Part shown: positions 8,155 through 18,862 of the stretch, piece by piece
Numbering within the stretch: the stretch's first letter is position 1
Layout of the letters: every line of letters begins with the position of its first letter
NCBI GenBank assembly: GCA_947625905.1
Contig: CANQQJ010000023.1
Coordinates: 1-53,521 of the forward strand
DNA: 53,521 nucleotides
Reading direction: 5' to 3'
Source: an uncultured Clostridia bacterium
Lineage (GTDB): Bacteria > Bacillota > Clostridia > Monoglobales > Monoglobaceae
Made by a program: the position numbers and the translations under genes
Notes under the pieces: model-generated
The model's input: the letters and a program-made list of their open reading frames with translations, nothing else
Databases searched by the model: none
Told to the model about the DNA's origin: nothing

Positions 8155-8880
8155 TTATATATTCTTGCCCGACGCGCGCAGAAAATCAATAAATTTCTCC
8201 GCGCTCAAATTCATTATCAGTTCCTCGGGAAAGTCGATCTCCTCAAGCATTTTGACGGCGCTTGAGAAATTGCCGACGTCCCACGGGGTGTGGGCGTCCG
8301 AGCTGACGACTATCCCGCAGCCGACCTCCTTGCACTTCTCGGCTATCTTTCTGCAGTTCTCGGCGCTTTTTTTGGGGCGCACCGAGTATGTGTGGTTGTT
8401 TATCTCTATGCACTTTCCCGAATCTTTGGCGGCGCGCACCACCTTGTCGATGTCATAGGGGCAGCGCGGGTCGCCGCTGTGACCCAGGATATCCACATAC
8501 GGATCTTTGAGCACATTAAGCCACGTTTCGGTGTGGTCGGGCATCGCCCTGTCCTCGTAGCACGGCTGGTGTATCGACGCCACAACGACCTGCGCCCTCT
8601 CGAGCAGGCGCGGCTCGAGGCTGATCTCGCCATGTCTGTTTAAAACGTTCGATTCGCAGCCCTTGAGCAGGCGCACGCCCTCGATATATTCGGGCAGCTC
8701 GTGCATCGTGGTAAAGTGCCAGTCGTGCGGCGAATCGGGCATCGGCCCCGTGTGGTTCGTCATGCACACGAGCTCAAGGCCCCTGCCTGCCGCGGCGCGC
8801 ATATTCTCCCAAATCGTTCCGAAGGCGTGGTCGCTGCAGTTTGTGTGGGTGTGCGCGTCAACTTTTATATCAATACTCAT
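8155..8880 (-). CDS. PHP-domain phosphoesterase (YcdX-like)
   Basis: 241 residues of the PHP superfamily (PF02811). Metal-binding motifs in order are DAHTHTNCSDHAFG (8–21), MTNH (about 40), E75 in the KGCESNV region, ASIHQ, DILGHSGDPR and SSDAHTPWDVG. This resembles the trinuclear-zinc YcdX phosphatases rather than polymerase-linked PHP domains. The physiological substrate is unknown. Its position between hprK and murB is conserved in many Clostridia, so it probably belongs to the same operon. Confidence 0.88.
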   Translation of the reverse strand: MSIDIKVDAHTHTNCSDHAFGTIWENMRAAAGRGLELVCMTNHTGPMPDSPHDWHFTTMHELPEYIEGVRLLKGCESNVLNRHGEISLEPRLLERAQVVVASIHQPCYEDRAMPDHTETWLNVLKDPYVDILGHSGDPRCPYDIDKVVRAAKDSGKCIEINNHTYSVRPKKSAENCRKIAEKCKEVGCGIVVSSDAHTPWDVGNFSSAVKMLEEIDFPEELIMNLSAEKFIDFLRASGKNI

Positions 8881-8898
8881 AACAATATCCCGCCTTTA

Positions 8899-9843
8899 TT
8901 ACTTATTCTGCTCGCTGAAGCGGTTCATCTGCTCGGTTATGCGGCGGTTAAGCTCCTCTGCCGCGTTGTAGCCCATCCGCTTCTGCCTGTTGTTCATCGC
9001 CGCGACCTCGAATATGACCGCCAGGTTTCGTCCGGGTCTCACCGGAACGGTCAGCGACGGGATATCAAGGCCGAGAATGTTGGTGTACTCGTCGACAAGG
9101 CCCAGGCGGTCGTACTGCTTGTTGCGGTCCCAGGTCTCGAGGTGGATTATCATGTCAATATTCTCGGAATCCTTGACCGCGCCCATGCCGAATATGTTTT
9201 TGACGTCGACTATGCCTATGCCGCGAATCTCGATAAAATGCCTGATTATATCGGGCGAAACGCCGATCAGGGTCTTTGACGAGACCTTCTTTATCTCCAC
9301 CGCGTCGTCGGCCACAAGGCGGTGTCCGCGCTTTATGAGCTCCACCGCGGTCTCGCTCTTGCCGACGCCGCTCTCACCCAAAATAAGCACGCCCTGGCCG
9401 TATATCTCGACCAGAACGCCGTGGCGCGTGATCCTCGGCGCCAGCTCAAAGCTCAGGTACGCGTTGAGTGTGCTGGTGAAATACGAGGTGGGCTGCGGCG
9501 TTCTCAAAACGGGCGTCTCGTACTCCTCGGCGAGCTTCAGCATCTCGGCGGACGCGTTTCCGTTTCTGGTGAGTATCATTGCCGAGATGTGCTTTTCAAA
9601 AAGCCGCTTTAAGCTCTTGTACCTGACCTCGGCCGAAAGGCCCGTGAGATACGTGTTTTCGACCATGCCGAGTATCTGAATGCGGCTGGGGTCAAAATAA
9701 TCAAAAAAGCCCGTTATCTGCAGGCCGGGACGGTTCACGTCCGCGGTCTCTATAAATATTTCCTTGTCGGGATAATAAAGCTTCTCAAGCTTCATCTCGC
9801 GAATAACCTTTTCAAGACTGACGGTAAAAATTTCTTTCTCCAT
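8899..9843 (-). CDS. hprK: HPr kinase/phosphorylase
   Basis: 314 residues. HprK phosphorylates and dephosphorylates Ser46 of HPr, linking glycolytic state to carbon catabolite repression. Visible features are His141 in HGVLVEIYG, Walker A GESGVGKS at 156–163, the VADDAVEI block, and the signature EIRGIGIVDVKNIFG of the C-terminal catalytic core. The N-terminal domain is complete. It is first in a six-gene operon ending with whiA and has a textbook promoter upstream. Confidence 0.95.
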   Translation of the reverse strand: MEKEIFTVSLEKVIREMKLEKLYYPDKEIFIETADVNRPGLQITGFFDYFDPSRIQILGMVENTYLTGLSAEVRYKSLKRLFEKHISAMILTRNGNASAEMLKLAEEYETPVLRTPQPTSYFTSTLNAYLSFELAPRITRHGVLVEIYGQGVLILGESGVGKSETAVELIKRGHRLVADDAVEIKKVSSKTLIGVSPDIIRHFIEIRGIGIVDVKNIFGMGAVKDSENIDMIIHLETWDRNKQYDRLGLVDEYTNILGLDIPSLTVPVRPGRNLAVIFEVAAMNNRQKRMGYNAAEELNRRITEQMNRFSEQNK

Positions 9844-9880
9844 AGGATCTACCTCTACTGCAAATTTTTCTGTAAAATAT

Positions 9881-9909
9881 ATTATAATTCAAGCTTTACC
9901 GTTTGTCAA
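9881..9909 (-). promoter_or_regulatory. Consensus promoter of the hprK operon
   Basis: On the minus strand, TTGACA (9904–9909) and TATAAT (9881–9886) are exactly 17 bases apart, about 40 bases before the hprK start. It is a perfect housekeeping sigma-factor match. The mosaic repeats start immediately upstream of the −35 box. Confidence 0.85.
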
Positions 9910-9911
9910 GG

Positions 9912-10430
9912 GGAGTGATTAGCGATTAGCGAATAGTGATTAGGACGGGCGGCCGGGGTCGTCCGCCCCTACGGGTGCCGATGATATACCGAATCGCCGC
10001 GAACCGCGCAAATTGCGCCAAACCCTGTAGGGGCGGATATTATCCGCCCCTACGGCGTTTTGCGCACCACGGTCGTAGGGGACGACGACCTCGGCGTCCC
10101 GCGGGCGGATATTATCCGCCCGCTCTATTCACTATTCGCTAATCACTACGTTGGCCCGGGCGGCCGGGGTCGTCCGCCCCTACGGCGTTTTGCGCACCAC
10201 GGTCGTAGGGGACGACGACCTCGGCGTCCCGCGGGCGGATGATATCCGCACGCTCTATTCACTATTCGCTAATCACTACGTTGACACCTCATCAGTCTGC
10301 TTCGCAGACAGCTTCCCCTCAAGGGGAAGCCTCTCTTGCCTTCCCCTCAAGGGGAAGGTGGCAGGCGCAGCCTGTCGGATGAGGTGTTCTATTCACTATT
10401 CGCTAATCACTAATCCCTACGTTCCCACAT
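9912..10430. repeat. Mosaic palindromic repeat cluster with 130-bp tandem duplication
   Basis: No gene. The cluster joins several short modules: AT-rich strings of the GATTAGCGAATAGTGATTAG type; a GGCCGGGGTCGTCC module (9945–9973 and 10156–10184); a GACGACGACCTCGGCGTCC module (10074–10101 and 10204–10231); GGGCGGATATTATCCGCCC palindromes; and a GGAAGGTGGCAGGCG-type hairpin (10286–10387). About 109 bases at 10045–10153 recur at 10175–10283 with few changes, a tandem duplication of period 130. Confidence 0.9.
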
Positions 10431-10497
10431 TCCCACGTCAAAACAATACTCTTATAATTTTTTGTTTTATTCTTATATACATATATATTTGAAAATT

Positions 10498-10601
10498 ATG
10501 CGAGAATGCGAGACATTGGCCCGAAACCCACGTATCCACGGGCTTTGCGATGTCTCGCATGATTCAAATTTACGCGAGACATTGCGAGATATGCGAGACA
10601 T
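10498..10601. repeat. Iteron-like cluster of the 11-mer ATGCGAGACAT
   Basis: The 11-mer occurs at 10506–10516, inverted at 10550–10560, with one change (ACGCGAGACAT) at 10572–10582, and again at 10591–10601. Partial copies (ATGCGAG at 10498, TGCGAGAT at 10583) lie between. The first and inverted copies could form the base of a 55-base hairpin. The cluster lies just after the stop of the DUF927 ATPase gene and ahead of an AT-rich stretch (10440–10500). It is unrelated to the GC-rich mosaic repeats. Confidence 0.75.
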
Positions 10602-10610
10602 TTTTAACGT

Positions 10611-12551
10611 CTATTCGATTGAATTATCATTGGTTTGCAATTTTATGTATCTTGCCTTTGTACCATAGCAACTGGTGCAATGATCAAACCTCCCGTCGGG
10701 GTTCCTCACCAAAAACCCGTCGGAGACCCATTCGTTTTTCACTGCCTCGAAGGAATATCCCTCGTTCTTAAGCTCGCGGCACAGGATGGTCTTGTTAAAA
10801 AGCACCGTGTCGCCGTCGATCTTGCCCCAGATCTCGCGGCTGATGTTGCCGGGCGAGAACATATTGACGTTCGCAGCGATCAGGCCCTCGGTGAACTCCC
10901 GCGCGCGTTTCGCGGCGCTGACCGCGGTGTCCGACTTCATGAACCGCGCGGCGGTCTCGGCCGATATCGGCGTTTCGTTTTTAAACAGGTATTCGCAGGC
11001 AAGGCGGTCGCCCGTCAGGATCGCTGCCATTGCCGAGGCCTGCTTGCCCGTGGCGTCGAGGCGGACGAGCTTTCCGAAGTATTCGTCGTAGATTCTTTTC
11101 GCGGCGCTCGGGTCTTTTTGGTATTCCTCGATAAACAGCCGCCCCGCCGAGCCGTAGTTTTCGGAAAACAGCCCCGCCAGTTCCGCGGGCGAGACGGACG
11201 GGCGGCCGGGGTCGTCCGCCCCTACGGCATTTTGCGCACCACGGTCGTAGGGGAGGCAGGATTGGTAGGCTCCCCTTCCGAAGGAGGGGGAGCTGTCGCG
11301 GAGCGACTGAGGGGGTGTGTCTCCGCTACAATAACCCCTTCCACCGCTGTCGCGGTCCCCCTCCCCCACCTTACGGCAGGGGAGGCAGGTATCCGCGCCC
11401 GCATTTACGCATATCACGCGGTTGACGGCGCCGCCGCCCGACGATGTATCAACGCACGGCTCCTCGCCCGTGAACAAAAACGCGCACCGCCATGTCCGCG
11501 TCCTGTTAAGGCTCGAGTATGTCATTCTTGCGCGGTCCATGCCCTCGGTGCAGCTCATTATAAGGCGGTCGTAGTTCTCGCGCCTGTTCTTGATTATCTG
11601 CAGCTCGTCGCCCCCGAACGGCAGGTTGCGCAGAAAGGCCGAGGTGCTCAGCATGGCGTTTAGGGTCATGTTCATGGTTTTGGTCATGCCGCCTATCCTC
11701 GGGTCGCCCCAGACCGACATGGCCGCTTGCAGCGTCAGCGTCTTGCCGCAGCCCGTCGGGCCCCAGAGGCAGAACACAAACGGCTGCAGGTTGAGAGGCT
11801 CAAGCAGCGGCGAGGCGAACGACGCGCCCATCATCAGGCGGAACGCGAGGCTTTCGCGGTATTTCGCCATGCCCGTTACCCATTTTTCGAGCGAGCCCTT
11901 TTCGCGCACGGGCTCGAGCAGGTGTTTGTTGTCGCCGGGGTTGATGTATGTGGCGAAAGATTGGCGCGTTCCCACCTCCGTCGGGCTGTCGCCCGACACC
12001 TCCTCCCCGGAGGAGGCAGGCGGGACGTCGAGGGCGCCGTCCCCTACGGATCGGGAGGAGGCAGATATTGCGGCGTAGGGCAAAAATTCGCCGTCGAACC
12101 AGCCGAGGCGGGAGGCCGTTTTGCGCTCCGGGATCCTGTCGGGGTTCAGGCTTATGACCTCGGCCAGGAATTTCACCAAATTCGCCGCGGTCTCGCTCGT
12201 GACCTCGATCCCCTTGTCGGCCAGCTGCACTATCTTCACCGCGCTTGATATCTGCGAGCGCGGGCACACCACGGTGCGCCACCTGCCGCGGACGCGCGTC
12301 TTGAGCTCCACCGACGCGAGCTCACTCTCGGGGTCATAGAGCAGCGCGGTCGGCATGATCGGCGCGGCCGAGGCCGTTCTCCTGACCATGGCTCCGCGGC
12401 TGTCGATGTACTCAAGGCGCACGCCGCTGTCGTCCGCGGTCCACTCGCCGCAGCGCAGCCTCAGTGCCTGACCCTCAAACTCGGTCTCGTTGTCGCCGTT
12501 GTTTTCCATTATCTCGGATATTAAGTTTTTGATATATGTTTTACTGTTCAT
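10611..12551 (-). CDS. DUF927-type helicase-like ATPase with two in-frame repeat insertions
   Basis: 646 residues. A Walker A motif GPTGCGKT lies near residue 266, followed by FGGDELQ and a GAVNRV block, as in DUF927 (PF06048) proteins of phages and integrative elements, which act with primases. Residues 164–195 and 389–451 are translations of the mosaic repeat modules found between genes in this window; without them the protein would be 551 residues. Both insertions (96 and 189 nt) are multiples of three and contain no stop. The start codon overlaps the stop of the CHC2 gene by one base, so the two are translationally coupled. DNA-replication function is inferred from family and neighbour. 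Whether it is still active is uncertain. Confidence 0.8.
   Translation of the reverse strand: MNSKTYIKNLISEIMENNGDNETEFEGQALRLRCGEWTADDSGVRLEYIDSRGAMVRRTASAAPIMPTALLYDPESELASVELKTRVRGRWRTVVCPRSQISSAVKIVQLADKGIEVTSETAANLVKFLAEVISLNPDRIPERKTASRLGWFDGEFLPYAAISASSRSVGDGALDVPPASSGEEVSGDSPTEVGTRQSFATYINPGDNKHLLEPVREKGSLEKWVTGMAKYRESLAFRLMMGASFASPLLEPLNLQPFVFCLWGPTGCGKTLTLQAAMSVWGDPRIGGMTKTMNMTLNAMLSTSAFLRNLPFGGDELQIIKNRRENYDRLIMSCTEGMDRARMTYSSLNRTRTWRCAFLFTGEEPCVDTSSGGGAVNRVICVNAGADTCLPCRKVGEGDRDSGGRGYCSGDTPPQSLRDSSPSFGRGAYQSCLPYDRGAQNAVGADDPGRPSVSPAELAGLFSENYGSAGRLFIEEYQKDPSAAKRIYDEYFGKLVRLDATGKQASAMAAILTGDRLACEYLFKNETPISAETAARFMKSDTAVSAAKRAREFTEGLIAANVNMFSPGNISREIWGKIDGDTVLFNKTILCRELKNEGYSFEAVKNEWVSDGFLVRNPDGRFDHCTSCYGTKARYIKLQTNDNSIE
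11199..11387. repeat. 189-nt mosaic repeat inserted in frame in the DUF927 gene
   Basis: Contains the GGCCGGGGTCGTCC module at its left and a long GC palindrome at its right whose last 53 bases closely match the intergenic module at 42021–42073. On the gene strand it reads as 63 sense codons. Gene-like sequence resumes on both sides (NAGADT before, SVSPAELAGLF after). Confidence 0.85.
11967..12062. repeat. 96-nt mosaic repeat inserted in frame in the DUF927 gene
   Basis: Consists of a TTCCCACCTCCGTC hairpin module, a CTCCTCCCCGGAGGAGG palindrome and a GGGACGTCGAGGGCGCC module that also occurs at 42178–42206 and 46554–46580. It encodes 32 sense codons between YAAIS and RQSFATYIN. Confidence 0.85.
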
Positions 12552-13081
12552 TATATCACCTCATTTCGATATTGTTCATCTATCAAATTGATCAGCAGCT
12601 CGGTTTGATTGAGCTTTTTCGCAAGCGCCGCCTTTTCGTCGCCCGGAGGCTCGGCGTTCATCGCTTCTCTGAGGCGGTGCATCTCGCCGCACAGCGCCGA
12701 GTAGAGCCGCTTTTCCTTTTCTGCCTCACGGTCGCGTCTGAGCATCTCGCGGAAGTGCCGCTTCTTGGCGCGCAGCATGATGTCGCGCCGCTCGGATCCC
12801 GGTATCTCGCGGTCAAGGCCGAGGCCCAGGGCGCAGTCGATAAATTTAGCGGCCTCGGGCGCGCTCAGACCCTCGTGCAGCTGCGCCAGCGTTATGATAT
12901 CGCCGCCCGCGCCGCAGCCGAAGCAGTAAAACAGCTGCTTTTCGGCGTCGATCTTCATGCTGGGCGTTTTGTCGTCGTGCAGCACGCAGCGGCACATTCC
13001 GCGCCTGTCGGGCACGCCCCCGAACAGCCGCGCCAGGTCCTCGATCCGCGCCGCCGCCTTGAGCTCGGTGAATTTTATCAT
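12551..13081 (-). CDS. CHC2 zinc-finger primase-like protein
   Basis: 176 residues. The N-terminal 75 residues form a DnaG-type CHC2 zinc finger: CVLHDDKTPSMKID then FYCFGCGAGGDIITL, with Cys-His-Cys-Cys ligands. The remainder is helical and basic (LRAKKRHFREMLRRDREAEKEKR). No TOPRIM catalytic domain is present, so this is only the template-binding part of a primase. Together with the next gene (DUF927 ATPase) it looks like a phage or integrative-element replication pair. The start is fixed by AAAGGAGGTGATTTTTTT before ATG at 13081. A 10-bp AT hairpin (13098–13119) lies just upstream, between dnaJ and the ribosome binding site, without a T run. Confidence 0.85.
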   Translation of the reverse strand: MIKFTELKAAARIEDLARLFGGVPDRRGMCRCVLHDDKTPSMKIDAEKQLFYCFGCGAGGDIITLAQLHEGLSAPEAAKFIDCALGLGLDREIPGSERRDIMLRAKKRHFREMLRRDREAEKEKRLYSALCGEMHRLREAMNAEPPGDEKAALAKKLNQTELLINLIDEQYRNEVI

Positions 13082-13143
13082 AAAAAAATCACCTCCTTTC
13101 AATTAAAAGTTTAATTGAAAAGAAGTGACAAAAAATGTCGTTT

Positions 13144-14289
13144 TTATTCAAAAAAGTCCTTGATTTTTTCGCCGAAGCTTTTTCTGCGCTTGTATTTTGC
13201 GGGATCGACGCTGTCGTCGAACTGCCGCAGCAGGTCCTTCTGCTTTTCGGTTATACCCTTGGGGATCTCGACCTGCACCTTGACGTACTGGTCGCCCCTT
13301 GTCGAACCGTTCAGCCTGACCGCGCCCTTGCCCTTGAGCCTGAACACGGTCCCGGGCTGGGTACCCTCGGGGATATTGTAAGTAACGCTGCCGTCCACCG
13401 TGGGCACCTTCACCTCGCCGCCCAGAGTGGCCTGGACAAAGGTTATCGGATAGTCGCACATTATGTCGCTGCCCTGACGGACGAAGAGCTTGTGCGGCTT
13501 CACGCGGACGGTTATAAGCAGATCGCCCGCGGGGCCGCCGTTTTTGCCTATGTCGCCCTCGCCGCGCACGTTGAGCGTCTGGCCGGTGTCTATGCCGCCC
13601 GGTATGTTGACGCTGATTTTTTTGCTGTTGCGCATGGAGCCCTCACCGCGGCAGGTTTTGCACGGGTCGTTAATGATCGTGCCCTTGCCGCGGCACACCT
13701 CGCAGGTGCGGACCGACTGCATATTGCCGAACGGGGTCCGCTGCACCGAGCGCACCTGTCCCGTGCCGCCGCAGTTTGTGCACCTTGTCGGCTTGCTTCC
13801 GGGCGCCGCGCCGCTGCCGTGGCAGGTGTGGCACTCCTCCATATGGCTGACCGTGACGTCCTTCTTGGCGCCGAAGCAGGCCTCCTCGAACGTCAGGTCA
13901 ATATTCATGCGCACATCGCGGCCGCGCTGCGGACCGTTTTGGTTCCGCCTCGTCGCGCCGCCTCCGAAAAAGCTGCCGAATATGTCGCCCAGGTCGAAGT
14001 CGTCAAAGCCGCCGAAGCCGCCGAAGCCCCCGCCGCCGTATCCGGCAGCCGCGTTCGGGTCAACGCCCGCGTGCCCGAATTGGTCGTATCTCGACTTTTT
14101 ATCGGGGTCGCTCAGCACCTCGTAGGCCTCGCTGGCCTCTTTGAACTTCGCCTCCGCGCCTTCCTTGTCGTCGGGGTTCAGGTCCGGATGATACTTTTTC
14201 GCCAGTTTTCTGTATGCTTTTTTTATCTCGTCGGCCGAGGCGTTTTTGTCAACCCCGAGCACCTCGTAATAATCTCTTTTATCTGCCAT
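13144..14289 (-). CDS. dnaJ: Chaperone DnaJ
   Basis: 381 residues, type I Hsp40. The J domain (1–70) has the HPD triad in [11 protein letters not shown], followed by a Gly/Phe-rich linker (about 83–110) and four CxxCxGxG zinc repeats ([32 protein letters not shown]; about 153–215), then the two substrate-binding beta domains. It stimulates DnaK ATP hydrolysis and delivers unfolded clients. It follows dnaK, but a 259-base repeat-filled gap separates them. GGAGGA precedes the ATG. Confidence 0.97.
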   Translation of the reverse strand: MADKRDYYEVLGVDKNASADEIKKAYRKLAKKYHPDLNPDDKEGAEAKFKEASEAYEVLSDPDKKSRYDQFGHAGVDPNAAAGYGGGGFGGFGGFDDFDLGDIFGSFFGGGATRRNQNGPQRGRDVRMNIDLTFEEACFGAKKDVTVSHMEECHTCHGSGAAPGSKPTRCTNCGGTGQVRSVQRTPFGNMQSVRTCEVCRGKGTIINDPCKTCRGEGSMRNSKKISVNIPGGIDTGQTLNVRGEGDIGKNGGPAGDLLITVRVKPHKLFVRQGSDIMCDYPITFVQATLGGEVKVPTVDGSVTYNIPEGTQPGTVFRLKGKGAVRLNGSTRGDQYVKVQVEIPKGITEKQKDLLRQFDDSVDPAKYKRRKSFGEKIKDFFE

Positions 14290-14295
14290 TTTGTG

Positions 14296-14545
14296 TCCTC
14301 CACAGCGGGCGGATGATATCCGCCCCCAAACGTAGTGATTAGGGATTAGTGAATAGTGATTAGAACGGGCGGCCGGGGTCGTCCGCCCCTACGGCATTTT
14401 TCGTACCAATTTCGTAGGGGACGACGACCTCGGCGTCCCGGCTCGCCCCAAGGGGGCGCCTATCTAATTCTGCCTCCTCCCGGGAGGAGGTGGATTTTCG
14501 CCGAAGGCGAAAAGACGGAGGTGGGAACCTATCGCTCTAAATTTT
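14296..14545. repeat. Mosaic repeats between dnaK and dnaJ
   Basis: No gene. The stretch contains, in order, a GGGCGGATGATATCCGCCC palindrome, a GATTAG string, the GGCCGGGGTCGTCC module (14365–14394), the GACGACGACCTCGGCGTCC module (14412–14440) and a CCTCCTCCCGGGAGGAGG hairpin module (about 14480–14531). It lies inside the heat-shock operon. Confidence 0.88.
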
Positions 14546-14547
14546 TG

Positions 14548-16913
<2,366 letters not shown>

Positions 16914-17480
16914 CTACGTTGCTACCTTTACCATCGAATGGCGGATCACGCGCTCGGCGCCTTCGGACTTATAGATATAGCCTTTGGCGAACTCGTCGGT
17001 TATCGTGTTGCTCGGCTCATCGCTCTCTCCGGTCATTACAGCGTTGTGAAGCTCGGGGTCAAACTCCTTGCCGACCGCCTCGATCTCGGTGACGTTCAGC
17101 GCGCCCAGCGCCTCGATAAACTGCCCGCGCACCATCTTTATGCCGCTGAGCAGGGCGTCCTTGTCGTCGTTGGTCTCGGCCGCGGCTATGGCTCTGTCAA
17201 GATTGTCGAGCACGGGCAGCAGCTTATCGACCGCCTCGCAAAGGCCTAAAGTGAAGTTCTCGGTCTTTTCCTTGGCCGTGCGCTTTTTGAAGTTGTCGAA
17301 CTCCGCAACCTTGCGCAAAAACTTGTCCTTGGCCTCCTCCAGAAGGGCGGTCAGCTTTTCCTCCGCCGACTCCTCGGGCTCGGGCTCGCTTTGCTTCTCG
17401 GGCTCCGCGGCCTCGTCTTTGACATCCTCTTTTTCGACCGCTTCCCGGTCCTGCTCTTTATTCTTATCTTTTGATTTCAA
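16914..17480 (-). CDS. grpE: Nucleotide exchange factor GrpE
   Basis: 188 residues. The N-terminus (1–45) is highly charged, rich in Lys and Glu; a long dimer-forming coiled coil follows (about 45–110). The C-terminal beta domain contains EAVGKEFDPELHNAVM and GYIYKSEGAERVIRHSMVKV, the family signature. It releases ADP from DnaK. Translation starts at TTG 2 bases after the hrcA stop, with AAGGAG ten bases upstream. The final codons are GCA ACG TAG, where ACGTAGGG is the conserved edge of the mosaic repeat, so the stop comes from the repeat. Confidence 0.95.
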   Translation of the reverse strand: MKSKDKNKEQDREAVEKEDVKDEAAEPEKQSEPEPEESAEEKLTALLEEAKDKFLRKVAEFDNFKKRTAKEKTENFTLGLCEAVDKLLPVLDNLDRAIAAAETNDDKDALLSGIKMVRGQFIEALGALNVTEIEAVGKEFDPELHNAVMTGESDEPSNTITDEFAKGYIYKSEGAERVIRHSMVKVAT

Positions 17481-17482
17481 AT

Positions 17483-18565
17483 TTAACCATCTCCTTCTTC
17501 GTCCGGTCCTTTGCCGGGCCCCAGCCTGTCATTGAGCATGGAGCTCAGCGTGTCGGACAGATACTTGATACCCGACACCACTTTGGCGTAGTCCATGCGC
17601 TGCGGGCCGATAACGCCGACAATGCCGACCAGATCGTCTCCGACGCTGTAGCGCGACACGATTATGCTGTTTTCCTTAAGCTGCGGCAGGGGAAGCTCGT
17701 CGCCTATGTAGATGCTCACTCCCTCGCCGTCGGGCGCGATCTCGATCGCGTCGATAGCCTCATTAAGCACGCTCTTGTCGTCAAAGAACTCAAGTATATT
17801 TTTAATTTTTTCCACATCTTTATACTCCGGGAACCGAAGAATGTTCGCCGCGCCCTCGACAAACACCTGCTTGCTGTCGATCTCGCGCTCCGCCTCGTGT
17901 ATCAGCTCAAGCACCGAGGCGAAGATCTCCGTGTTCTCGCCGACCGCCCCGAGCGCTCCGATCAGGCTGTCAAGATTGGCGTATCCGCCCATCCCTATGC
18001 CCGAGATATGCTCGCTGATTATGCGGTTCATGCGGTCGACCTCGTCGTCGGTCACCGATTTGCGCAGCCTGAGCAGCTTGTTCTTGATTATGCCCGACGA
18101 GCTTGAGACGATGACCATGATGTTCCTGCCGTCGATGTTCGCGAGCTTAACGCTCTTTGAGCCGCCCAAACGGCTTATCGGGCTTATGGCGAAGGTCGGC
18201 ATGCTCGTCACCGCCGAAAACGCCGAGGACACTCCTTTAATTATATTGTCAAGCTCGATAAACTTTCCCAGCATCGCGCTTTTGAGCCTCTGTATCTCAA
18301 GAGCAGTCATCTGGTACCTGTCCATCAGATTGTCAACATAAAACCGAAGTCCCGCGTTTGACGGTATTCGCCCCGCGGAGGTGTGCGGCTGGACCAAAAG
18401 GCCCATCTCCTCGAGGTCGCCCATCTCGTTGCGAATCGTGGCCGCGCTCAGATTGAGCCCCGTCTTTTTGGCGATGGTCCTTGAGCCCACAGGCTCGGCA
18501 TTCTTGATATAATCCTCGACAACAGCCCGAAGTATCAGCTTTTTTCTGTCGTCAAGCTCTGCCAT
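17483..18565 (-). CDS. hrcA: Heat-inducible transcription repressor HrcA
   Basis: 360 residues. The N-terminal winged helix (about 5–75) includes SRTIAKKTGLNLSAATIRNEMGDLEEMG, split by the recognition helix, then QPHTSAGRIPSNAGLRFYVD, the family signature. The C-terminal GAF-like and dimer region is complete. HrcA binds CIRCE and represses the operon; a matching CIRCE lies 23 bases upstream, implying autoregulation. GAGGTGG precedes the ATG at 18565; a longer in-frame start would lie inside CIRCE and is unlikely. Confidence 0.95.
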   Translation of the reverse strand: MAELDDRKKLILRAVVEDYIKNAEPVGSRTIAKKTGLNLSAATIRNEMGDLEEMGLLVQPHTSAGRIPSNAGLRFYVDNLMDRYQMTALEIQRLKSAMLGKFIELDNIIKGVSSAFSAVTSMPTFAISPISRLGGSKSVKLANIDGRNIMVIVSSSSGIIKNKLLRLRKSVTDDEVDRMNRIISEHISGIGMGGYANLDSLIGALGAVGENTEIFASVLELIHEAEREIDSKQVFVEGAANILRFPEYKDVEKIKNILEFFDDKSVLNEAIDAIEIAPDGEGVSIYIGDELPLPQLKENSIIVSRYSVGDDLVGIVGVIGPQRMDYAKVVSGIKYLSDTLSSMLNDRLGPGKGPDEEGDG

Positions 18566-18587
18566 AATACCACCTCTTTTGTTTTTG

Positions 18588-18614
18588 TTAGCACTCAACA
18601 CCTCTGAGTGCTAA
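18588..18614. promoter_or_regulatory. CIRCE operator
   Basis: TTAGCACTC (18588–18596), a 9-base spacer and GAGTGCTAA (18606–18614) match the CIRCE consensus exactly. It sits between the promoter and the hrcA start and is the binding site of HrcA. Confidence 0.98.
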
Positions 18615-18623
18615 TCCTGTATT

Positions 18624-18652
18624 ATAATAGCACCGCGGTAAATATTTGTCAA
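18624..18652 (-). promoter_or_regulatory. Promoter of the hrcA operon
   Basis: Minus-strand TTGACA (18647–18652), 17-base spacer and TATTAT (18624–18629), with an overlapping TATAAT three bases further. CIRCE begins about 10 bases downstream, at the expected transcription start. Confidence 0.85.
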
Positions 18653-18759
18653 TACCTATTTTGAAAATTTTTTTGAACTTTTTGTGAATAAAAACCGACC
18701 GAGGATCGCTTTGGATTTTACAGCCTCTCAAAAATTTAATTCATTTTTGAGATTTAATA

Positions 18760-18788
18760 TTTACATCTTCGTTTGATTATGTTAGAAT
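18760..18788 (+). promoter_or_regulatory. Promoter of the LRR protein gene
   Basis: TTTACA (18760–18765), 17-base spacer and TAGAAT (18783–18788), about 75 bases before the start codon. The surrounding 18650–18860 is AT-rich and holds no other gene. Confidence 0.55.
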
Positions 18789-18862
18789 ATAATAAATATA
18801 CAAAATTCGGTATTCAAAATGTTTACGCAATTAAAAAAATTAATATAATCGGAGGAGTTATT

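Noticed and set aside
9912-10430. CRISPR array
   Set aside because: Modules are palindromic and shuffled with no regular repeat–spacer period, and no cas gene is present.
9936-10492. Several plus-strand frames of 60–113 codons in the repeat cluster
   Set aside because: They translate the palindromic modules ([10 protein letters not shown]-type strings), have no ribosome binding site and recur with the repeats.
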